DNA from: Novosphingobium sp.
GTDB lineage: Bacteria; Pseudomonadota; Alphaproteobacteria; Sphingomonadales; Sphingomonadaceae
NCBI RefSeq assembly: GCF_030696665.1
Contig: NZ_JAUYRV010000014.1
Coordinates: 1-64,000 of the forward strand
Direction: 5' to 3'
DNA: 64,000 nt
Shown: piece after piece, positions 1 through 6,323 of the stretch
Layout of the letters: the number at the start of each line of letters is the position of its first letter
Position numbering within the stretch: position 1 is the stretch's first letter
Translations under genes and position numbers: made by a program
Notes under the pieces: model-generated
The model's input: the letters and a program-made list of their open reading frames with translations, nothing else
Told to the model about the DNA's origin: nothing
Databases searched by the model: none

Positions 1-121
1 CACTCAATTTCCGCAAGGGCTTTTAGCAGACGTGCCTCGAAAACCAGCCCAAGTGGGAATACGCATCTTACCTGAAAGGTAGGGAGTGATGTATTAAGCA
101 AAAGCCTCGCAGCATACTTGA

Positions 122-340
122 CTGTCAGGATATGTAGCAGAGCTTGGCGCCGCTTTCTTGGCCGCCGACCTTGGTCTGGCATTGGAGCCGCGCGCCGATC
201 ACGCTGCTTACCTTGGAAGTTGGATTCAGGTTCTGAAGAACGACCGCCGCGCGATCGTGCAGGCTGCCGCCCATGCCGAGCGTGCCGTTGCCTTTCTCCA
301 CACGCTGGCAAAGCCCGCTGCGCAGCAGGAGGCCGCGTGA
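122..340 (+). pseudogene. C-terminal remnant of an ArdC-type antirestriction/zincin protein
   Basis: The frame is open from a stop at 119-121 and reads LSGYVAELGAAFLAADLGL, then a stretch containing YLGSWIQVLKNDRRAI and ending HAERAVAFLHTL before the TGA at 338-340. This matches the usual C-terminal end of ArdC/DUF1738 antirestriction proteins carried by plasmids and integrative elements. The N-terminal DNA-binding part and the metallopeptidase centre are absent, and similarity appears to start abruptly near base 131, so this is the tail of a truncated gene or a recombination junction. The stop overlaps the GTG of the next gene, an arrangement that would have been translationally coupled. The family call is by eye. 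Confidence 0.6.
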
Positions 341-1110
341 TAGACAATCTCGACACCCTGATCGTGGAGCGCGGCCTCGCCGCCTCCACCTACGTTCTCG
401 ACCTCAACCGCAGCCTGTCCGTGCCGCACGACTTTCAGCTCTCCCATCCGTGGAACCTCCCTTCGCGGCTCTTTCGGTTTCCGATCGAGGTCAGTGCAGG
501 ACTTGGTGAAGCGCCCCGGCGTATCGGTCTGATGCATCCGCTGCTCACCGATCATCCCTTTGTGCGTCACGTCGAGGAGGTGCTGGGCATCGCGCTTGCT
601 CCCGGTGGCGCACCGAATGCCTATGGCGTGAGCAATGCCCACACCGGCCTGTGGTGGCATGCCGTCGATCTGGTCAGTGCCGGGCAATGGCGCGCGCTGC
701 TCGAGACGCGGCGCTTTACCACCGACGAAGATATCGCCCGCGCCGTTGCCTATGGCCTTTCCTATTCGGCCCACGGCGGAAAGCGGCAAGGCTATCTTTC
801 GGTGAGCGAAGCTCGCACGATCATGGGGGCGATGAATGCGGCTGAGCCTGCCGAGCGGTGCGGCTTGCTGGCCTTTTCACGCCCGATGCCTTGCCAGCCG
901 GGCAAGGCTCCCGCGCACTGGCCAATCAATCACCCGGCGCTCGCTGCCAACGACGTGGCATGGGCCCTGATCCACGGCATCGAAAGCGGCTGGCTTGCCC
1001 ATGATCGCGCCGGGTTCCTGCACTGGACCGAAGCCGGGCGCGAGCGCGACGCTGCGGGCGAGGCCGAAACATTCGTCACGGCCAGCGGTCAGGGTGCATT
1101 CGCGTTCTGA
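337..1110 (+). CDS. Hypothetical protein (257 aa) linked to the ArdC remnant
   Basis: A GTG start at 337 overlaps the stop of the ArdC remnant, and reading from there avoids an upstream extension of unnatural Arg/Cys-rich composition. The protein begins VIDNLDTLIVERGLAAS and has a balanced, soluble composition with no membrane segment or signal peptide. I do not recognise a domain. The tight coupling to an ArdC-like gene suggests it travelled with a plasmid or integrative element, where unknown proteins of this size commonly follow antirestriction genes. Function unknown. Confidence 0.65.
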   Translation: MIDNLDTLIVERGLAASTYVLDLNRSLSVPHDFQLSHPWNLPSRLFRFPIEVSAGLGEAPRRIGLMHPLLTDHPFVRHVEEVLGIALAPGGAPNAYGVSNAHTGLWWHAVDLVSAGQWRALLETRRFTTDEDIARAVAYGLSYSAHGGKRQGYLSVSEARTIMGAMNAAEPAERCGLLAFSRPMPCQPGKAPAHWPINHPALAANDVAWALIHGIESGWLAHDRAGFLHWTEAGRERDAAGEAETFVTASGQGAFAF

Positions 1111-1259
1111 CAGCTATGCAAGCCAGCGATGGAGACCGCCCCTTGTGGGCGGCCGTACTCCTGCCCACCCTCAGCCACCCTCGGGGCTTGCACGAACGGT
1201 CGCTGCCGCGATCGTTGCGGGTTACCACCCGTTTACGATCAGTGCGTTAGTTTGGGCGC

Positions 1260-1621
1260 ATGGCGCAAATCCACGGCATCCCCTCCCGGCGCTCCCGCCC
1301 TCGCAAAGGCCGTGTGCCCTCTCCGAAACGCGCGCCGCGACGTGGCTGGAGTGTGGCCCAGATTCTGGGCCTTGCCGCCGGTGGCGGTCTGTTGTTCGGC
1401 GTGGGGTCTCTCGCCATGACGCCCGGTGGTACGACAAGCTTGATGTCGCGGCCGTCAGCCTGGGCTTTGCGCGTAAACGCGCGCCGCAAGGAGGTGACTA
1501 CTGGTCACGGTGCGATGCGGCCCGCGCGGCGGGTACCGCGCCAATCTATCTGGGCGAGCCGGGCTATCGTGAGGGCCTCGACGGAGATGGCGATGGCGTC
1601 GCATGCGAGCCGTACCATTGA
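1260..1621 (+). pseudogene. Excalibur calcium-binding domain protein, frameshifted
   Basis: From ATG 1260 the first frame gives a basic N-terminus (IPSRRSRPRKGRVPSPKRAP) and a hydrophobic segment (AQILGLAAGGGLLFGVGSLA), as in a membrane-anchored protein. Around 1420-1440 this frame loses sense, and the frame one base back continues WYDKLDVAAVSLGFARKR, then GGDYWSRCDAARAAG and the Excalibur-type end YREGLDGDGDGVACEPYH before TGA 1619-1621. DxDxDGxxCE is the hallmark of the Excalibur domain of extracellular nuclease-like and surface proteins. A one-base deletion (or two-base insertion) would join the halves. No slippery heptamer is evident, so a broken gene or a sequencing error is more likely than programmed frameshifting. 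Confidence 0.6.
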
Positions 1622-1948
1622 CCGTGCAGCCGATGACCTTTGCCTCACTGGATTTTTGAACCAGCCTTTCGTCGGGTGATTCCATTGCCTGGAAAAGTAC
1701 AGACCACGGTTAGCGCAAGCGGCCTAAGCCGATTTCTCCCTTGATCCGCTTGCCTTGCCGGAGTCTCCGCAAGCGCAGCGCTAAGCCGGTCTTGCCCGGT
1801 CCAGTCGGTGCTGCAACCCGGCTGCGCCGGGTCCTCCACTACCGTTGCGGCCCTTGGGGTGCACACCAACCTTTCCGACCGGGCGGGACGGCCTTTGCGC
1901 CGCTGCACTTACCATCATGGCAAGATGGCAGACGGCAGGAGGTTTCTC
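1622..1948. other. Non-coding spacer upstream of the sigma-like gene
   Basis: About 330 bases without a convincing gene. Open frames here have unnatural composition. There are GC-rich segments with short inverted motifs around 1800-1840 (CCCGGCTGCGCCGGG). It ends in a strong Shine-Dalgarno sequence (AGGAGG, 1937-1942) for the following small gene, whose promoter should lie within this spacer. Confidence 0.4.
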
Positions 1949-2200
1949 ATGTCCCTTGCCCCACTTCGCTTCCTGCGCAGACTTTCTCCCCGAGCCCGTT
2001 GGACCGCCTGGCGCCGCCGCAAGGCCATGCAGGCAGCCGTCGATGCGTTGCCCCCCTTTCACCAGCAGGTCTTCCGGCTCTTGCGATTCGAGAATCTGTC
2101 GATCATGCAGACTGCGGAGCGGCTCGGGTACTCACCCGCCACGGTGGAAGCTGCCTTTGCCGAAATCCTGATTGCGCTTGTCCGCTCCGCCGATCCCTAG
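1949..2200 (+). CDS. Small stand-alone sigma-70 region 4-like DNA-binding protein (83 aa)
   Basis: Start ATG 1949 is chosen because a perfect AGGAGG sits six bases upstream. The protein has a basic N-terminus (LRFLRRLSPRARWTAWRRRK), then ALPPFHQQVFRLLRFENLS and TAERLGYSPATVEAAFAEIL, which matches the helix-turn-helix of sigma-70 region 4 (promoter -35 recognition). Region 2 (core binding and -10 recognition) is missing, so it cannot act as a complete sigma factor. Similar short region-4 proteins are carried on sphingomonad mobile elements, where they may act as anti-sigma-like or promoter-specific regulators. That role is inference. Confidence 0.7.
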   Translation: MSLAPLRFLRRLSPRARWTAWRRRKAMQAAVDALPPFHQQVFRLLRFENLSIMQTAERLGYSPATVEAAFAEILIALVRSADP

Positions 2201-2345
2201 CGGGTTAGCACTATGCGATGGCTTGGACCGCCCGTTTCGGCAAGGACGCGGGTTCCACCACCCTACATCGGACGCTCGAAGCGGCTGTCACGAAGTTCAA
2301 ATGCGCAGAAGCATCGCCTGGCGCCTCCCCGAGCAAGGCGCAGCA

Positions 2346-3242
2346 CTATTCCGGCCAGGGAAGCAACTTGTAGAATTCTGCCACGACCGCAAACGTGTCG
2401 TCGAAGGGCGGCAGATCGGCAAGTTCGAGGCGCAACGTCTCCCATTCCATTTGGGCGCGTTCTCGAACTTCAGGATTGTCCAGAGAAGCTGCGTTCGGCA
2501 ACAAGCCACGCGACTTGCACTTCTCTAACAGCGTTTCGAGAATTGCCGCTCTCGCCTCGGCGGAAGGGTGGTTTTCCCGCAGCAAAAACGCAATGTCGTA
2601 TACGTCTTGCCGTCGATTGCGTCGACGAATGGGCTGCTGAAGCAGTGCCCGCAATTTTTCGGCGATCAACTCTTCGATCGTGAATGCCTGAACACCGATA
2701 TTGGCATGGGTCAGGTGAAGCTCCTGAAACGCATATACCTGATCTCGGAAACTCACCTCAATCAACAGGGTACGTGCCGCTTTGCCCTTTGCCAGCAACT
2801 CTGCCTGTGCGGATCCGCGCTGAGCCGATCCGATCCGAATTTCCAGGGCAGGAAAGTCCGCTTCTTCGAAGAGTTCCGGGCGTGGTCGTCGCTTCACTCC
2901 CTGCACCCTGCAAAGGAGATCAAGGTAACCAAGACGGATCGCTGCCTGCGGAAGAGCCTTATCCAGTTCTTCGCGTAGCAATATGTCGAAGCCGTCAGGC
3001 GGTCCCATGGCGGTGAAGTCAACATCACCTGTCACACGAGCCGAGTGAAATGCGATCGCCATCAGTGTCCCTCCCTTGAGAACAAGGCTCTGCTTCAGGG
3101 TGGGCGCCAGACCAATCGCAGCGAGGACTATCTCTGTGACTTGCCTGTCGCGATGAAGTTGGGGATCACTTCGTGCAGCATCGACCCAGCCTCGGACGTC
3201 GACATCAACCACATCGACAGAGGCATCCTCGTGTTCAGACAT
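2346..3242 (-). CDS. abiEii: AbiEii/AbiGii-family toxin (type IV TA nucleotidyltransferase)
   Basis: A 298-residue protein of the AbiEii nucleotidyltransferase family. Residues 56-59 read KGGT and are followed by TGDVDFT (Asp73 and Asp75), the nucleotide-binding and metal-binding motifs of the fold. A later KLRALLQ...RQDVYDI segment corresponds to the conserved motif of this family. AbiEii toxins arrest growth and abort phage infection; relatives act by nucleotidyl transfer, for example to tRNA. ATG 3242 is chosen over a TTG at 3251. It overlaps the antitoxin stop by 8 bases, so toxin translation is coupled to the antitoxin. Both motifs look intact, so the toxin is predicted active. Confidence 0.88.
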   Translation of the reverse strand: MSEHEDASVDVVDVDVRGWVDAARSDPQLHRDRQVTEIVLAAIGLAPTLKQSLVLKGGTLMAIAFHSARVTGDVDFTAMGPPDGFDILLREELDKALPQAAIRLGYLDLLCRVQGVKRRPRPELFEEADFPALEIRIGSAQRGSAQAELLAKGKAARTLLIEVSFRDQVYAFQELHLTHANIGVQAFTIEELIAEKLRALLQQPIRRRNRRQDVYDIAFLLRENHPSAEARAAILETLLEKCKSRGLLPNAASLDNPEVRERAQMEWETLRLELADLPPFDDTFAVVAEFYKLLPWPE

Positions 3243-4119
3243 TGAGGGCAATCATCCATTTTTCCGAAAACGTCGCGCCATACGGTGCGTGCGGATCGAG
3301 TTTACGCGAGCCGCCGCGCTGGGCAAACTGCACCCATTTCGCGGCAGCGTCACACTCCAGTTCGAGCCACTCCAGAAGAATGTAGCCAGCCCGAACTTTG
3401 ACAATCGGGCTGTCAAAGTTGTCCACCGCGGTAGCGATGTCTTCCAGCCAATTCTCCGCATGCCTGTCAAAACAGTCGAGCACATGATGCATTCCGCCGC
3501 AAAGCTGCGGCTGGTCGAGCATGTCACAGAATATTCGTCCAATTGGAGCGATCCGGGCATGGTTGTCTGCGAGGGGGGTCGGCTCTGCAGGGTGCTTGCT
3601 TTCATGGACGACAACAGGACGACGGCGAACAATTGGCGCGCAGCCAATTCGGGCTAGGGTCGGGACTTCGCCGGGTGCGCGATCTCCAAATAGCATCTGC
3701 GTCTTTTCCTCACGCAGAACCGTCCACAAGGCTCGGCTTGGCGTCGTTATATGCAAACTCTCAGGCGCGCGCTCTGTAATGCCAAAGCGATGCATAGCTG
3801 AAAGGTGGGATATGTAAGCGAATGGATCCACCAGACAGATCGCCTCTTCAGCGCTTGCTGACTGCAATGCGCCTACGACGTGCCAGACGCCGGTCCGAAA
3901 ATCGTCGTCGGGGACCAGGGCTTTGCGCTTTGCCAGCGTTCGGATCATTGCTCTCGCCTGTTGCGCATGCCAGAAAGATGGCACACGACTGACTTTACGC
4001 CCCGCATATTCCCCAGTTTCAACGATGGGTGATGCAAGGCGATAAAGCGAGAATTCAGTGACGAGTGGCAAGCCACTGTCTTCGATCGCCTGCGCGATTG
4101 CTTGGCTAAAGTAAGTCAA
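3235..4119 (-). CDS. abiEi: AbiEi-type antitoxin/transcriptional repressor (type IV TA)
   Basis: A 294-residue protein directly upstream of the AbiEii toxin in the same transcript. The N-terminal part (EFSLYRLASP...) fits a winged-helix DNA-binding domain. The C-terminal part contains APIGRIFCDMLDQPQLCGG followed by HVLDCFDRHAENW, a signature of the AbiEi antitoxin C-terminal domain. In type IV systems the antitoxin neutralises the toxin without direct binding and represses its own promoter through inverted repeats. Two 43-bp palindromes lie immediately upstream, consistent with autoregulation. Confidence 0.85.
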   Translation of the reverse strand: MTYFSQAIAQAIEDSGLPLVTEFSLYRLASPIVETGEYAGRKVSRVPSFWHAQQARAMIRTLAKRKALVPDDDFRTGVWHVVGALQSASAEEAICLVDPFAYISHLSAMHRFGITERAPESLHITTPSRALWTVLREEKTQMLFGDRAPGEVPTLARIGCAPIVRRRPVVVHESKHPAEPTPLADNHARIAPIGRIFCDMLDQPQLCGGMHHVLDCFDRHAENWLEDIATAVDNFDSPIVKVRAGYILLEWLELECDAAAKWVQFAQRGGSRKLDPHAPYGATFSEKWMIALNV

Positions 4120-4123
4120 TGCA

Positions 4124-4166
4124 GCACCACCGGTTATACGTCCTTAGGACGTATAACCGGTGGTGC
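4124..4166. promoter_or_regulatory. 43-bp palindrome just upstream of abiEi (operator candidate 1)
   Basis: Two perfectly complementary 21-base arms (4124-4144 and 4146-4166) flank a single central T. The core is TACGTCCTTAGGACGTA and the outer arms are GCACCACCGGTTA and its complement. It begins 5 bases upstream of the abiEi start codon. AbiEi proteins studied elsewhere repress their promoters by binding inverted repeats, so this is the natural operator candidate; binding is inference. Confidence 0.75.
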
Positions 4167-4214
4167 ATGCCATGTCTAGACCTTCGCAAGAACTCAGTCG
4201 CGTTGACTTATGCA

Positions 4215-4257
4215 CGGCGGCATGTCATACGTCCTTAGGACGTATGACATGCCGCCG
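4215..4257. promoter_or_regulatory. Second 43-bp palindrome (operator candidate 2)
   Basis: A second perfect 21+1+21 palindrome lies 91 bases from the first. It has the same 17-base core TACGTCCTTAGGACGTA but different outer arms (CGGCGGCATGTCA and its complement). Palindrome length, centre base and core are all conserved while the outer arms differ in a compensated way. It could be a second AbiEi site, or it could serve the rightward gene at 4420. Confidence 0.75.
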
Positions 4258-4419
4258 ATGTCAAAATTGGAAAAACACCAGGACACCTTACCTTCTACGC
4301 CAAACATGAAATGGCGCTTCGCGCCACCTGTGCAGATATAGCATTTCAAGGTGTGAACCCACAGTATCAAGACATTTCCATCGGCAAATCAAATCAATCA
4401 AGTGCGCTCCGGAGGCCAC

Positions 4420-5655
4420 ATGAAGCAGCGCTATACCCGCGAGGAATTCTACGAGCTCGTCTGGTCCAAGCCATTGACGCATCTCGCCAAGGATTTCAGT
4501 CTGTCAGATGTGGCGCTGCATAAAATTTGCCGAAAGCATGACATCCCCAATCCACCACTGGGTTGGTGGGCGAAGCACGCCGCCGGGCACAAGGTGAAGC
4601 GAACGCCATTGCCCAAACTGAAATCCGGGATTTCGGATACCGTAGTGATTGCGGGCGGCGAATTACGCAGGGAGCCGGACGAGATCGCAAGCGCGCGCGA
4701 GCAGGCCCGTATCCGCGCATCGGAAGTCGAGGTTGCAGCAGACGCGCCGGCGCATCCCATCGTCACAAAATCCATCGCCAAGCTCCGGACGGCAAAGCCG
4801 AGCCCGTTCGGGCTGGTTTCGGTTTCACAACACGGTCTTATCGCCATCGAGATTGCGTCGGCATCAATCGACCGGATCGAGACATGCTTGAATCGGATTG
4901 TCGCTGCTGCCCGGCTGCAAGGGTTTGAGCTGAGCGGCAAAGGTGAGCGGGCTGCGTTCACCGACGGTGTGGTGACGATACCTTTCAGTCTCAAGGAGGC
5001 TGTAAAGCGATCGAAGCACGTGCCGACGGAACAGGAGCTGGCCGACGAGGAGAAACGGCGCAAGCAACGGGACCGCCGCTGGGCGCGGAACAGCTTGGAT
5101 TCAATTGTCGGCTTTACCTTCAGCAATCCATGGCCCGAATGGGATCACAGTCCGACAGGCCAGGTGGCGTTCGAAATGGACGTTTACCTGCGATATTCAT
5201 CCCAGATCCGCCGTTCGTTCAAGGATGCCAAGATCCAGCGCCTTGAAAACATGGCCGCCGACATCGCCGTCGCCATAGCCGTGCTTGGCGCTGCCATGAG
5301 AGAGGACGACCGCAAGGCTGAAGAGGCACGGCTTCGGGAAGAGGAGGCGACCCGCCGTCGGATCGAGGCCAAGCGGCGCGCCTACATTGAGGACCGTCGA
5401 TCCAAGGTCCTCGGCGAAGTGTTTGCTCGCCTGGAGCGGCGCGACCAGTTGCGGCTCGTAATTTCGCAACTCACGGCAGAGCTTGGGCACGACGATTCTG
5501 CCCGCACCGTTGAATTCGTCCGTTGGGCTCGCGACGTGCTCGAACGGGCCGAGCAAAGAATGTCTGTCGCCGGACTCGAGGCACTTTTTGAAACAGAACA
5601 TGTCTTCGGCGAGGACGATGATCGCGGCTTCTATCCGTCCGTCGGTGGGTGGTAG
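4420..5655 (+). CDS. Conserved protein of unknown function: N-terminal HTH-like region plus coiled coil
   Basis: ATG 4420 is chosen because GGAGG lies at 4411-4415; it gives 411 residues. The N-terminus reads YTREEFYELVWSKPLTHLAK then FSLSDVALHKICRKHDIPNPPLGWWAK, which looks like a helix-turn-helix module with a conserved PPxGxW segment. The middle has no domain I recognise. Residues around 215-235 and 295-345 are charged and helical (EEARLREEEATRRRIEAKRR), probably coiled coil. The gene stands between a toxin-antitoxin pair and a restriction enzyme and is read away from the AbiE operon. A defence or regulatory role is suggested by position only. Confidence 0.7.
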   Translation: MKQRYTREEFYELVWSKPLTHLAKDFSLSDVALHKICRKHDIPNPPLGWWAKHAAGHKVKRTPLPKLKSGISDTVVIAGGELRREPDEIASAREQARIRASEVEVAADAPAHPIVTKSIAKLRTAKPSPFGLVSVSQHGLIAIEIASASIDRIETCLNRIVAAARLQGFELSGKGERAAFTDGVVTIPFSLKEAVKRSKHVPTEQELADEEKRRKQRDRRWARNSLDSIVGFTFSNPWPEWDHSPTGQVAFEMDVYLRYSSQIRRSFKDAKIQRLENMAADIAVAIAVLGAAMREDDRKAEEARLREEEATRRRIEAKRRAYIEDRRSKVLGEVFARLERRDQLRLVISQLTAELGHDDSARTVEFVRWARDVLERAEQRMSVAGLEALFETEHVFGEDDDRGFYPSVGGW

Positions 5656-6211
5656 GTAACTGTGATGGTGGCGACGAGATGAGCCATCGCGAGGGGCTTA
5701 ATGACGGCGTCGCCTGCGCGCCGCACGATGGCGGTTCGGGACGTTGGCGAAGAGCCATTGGCGCTCTAGGGGGACACCCCCGCCGCCGCCGGAAAAAAGA
5801 CCGTATTACTGGCTAAGCGGAGAACGCAGCGGGAGCGCGAGGAAACTGGCTTCTCTATCCTGCCACCGAGTATCAGCAATACCGGCAAACGCATCGCACA
5901 GCCGGTTTTGCCGGATCCGGTCGGCGCCGAGCCCCCGATGCCGATGTTGATAGCGGCCTTCTGAAAGCCATATTCTCGAAGGTGGTAACAAGGATGCTAT
6001 CGGTGACTCAAACGGGGTGATAAGAGAGCTCAAAGGGTGCTGCTGGAATCGCACCCGCTCCAGAATGCAGGCCAATTTTCTTGGGGGCTTTTTCGGGGGC
6101 ATGTCTCAAAAATCACATCGGCCTTTCGATTAAGTATCAGATATATAAGCGATTTTCGCGGTTCCGTCCCCGGGCACCACTTCTCCCGCATGAACCGCGC
6201 TTTGTGCTTGT
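5656..6211. other. Intergenic stretch with no convincing intact gene
   Basis: About 550 bases between the 4420 gene and a repeat cluster. Short protein-like fragments occur in different frames, for example EKRPYYWLSGERSGSA near 5795-5840 and NWLLYPATEYQQYRQTHR near 5850-5900. They could be remnants of a decayed gene joined by frameshifts, but no start and stop pair holds them together. I assign no function. Confidence 0.35.
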
Positions 6212-6316
6212 GCTTCGACAGGCTCAGCATGAGCGGGTCACGGTGCAGACCCCGGTTCTTAATCCCCGCCTATCCTGAGCTTGCCGAAGCCCGGTCATCC
6301 TGAGCTTGTCGAAGGA
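6212..6316. repeat. Cluster of three REP-like units (TTCGACAGGCTCAG family)
   Basis: One unit reads TTCGACAGGCTCAGCATGAG (6214-6233). Two more in the opposite orientation read ATCCTGAGCTTGCCGAAGC (6272-6290) and ATCCTGAGCTTGTCGAAGG (6297-6315). The same unit recurs at 32947 and as an inverted pair at 59031-59104. The cluster lies against the 3' end of the restriction enzyme gene, where such elements often act as transcript ends. Confidence 0.75.
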
Positions 6317-6323
6317 GGCCCCA

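Noticed and set aside
1765..5935. Resemblance of about 50 bases between 1765-1815 and 5885-5935 (GCCGGTCTTGCC / GCCGGTTTTGCC region)
   Set aside because: Only roughly three quarters of positions match in GC-rich DNA; without an alignment score this may be chance.
5744..5999. Possible decayed gene with protein-like fragments in two frames
   Set aside because: Joining the fragments needs at least one frameshift and there is no recognisable family, so it is noted only as intergenic sequence.
6130..6185. tRNA-like 3' end (CGGTTCCGTCCCCGGGCACCA)
   Set aside because: The T-arm does not pair and no matching acceptor, D or anticodon arms are found upstream, so neither a tRNA nor a tRNA att site is supported.
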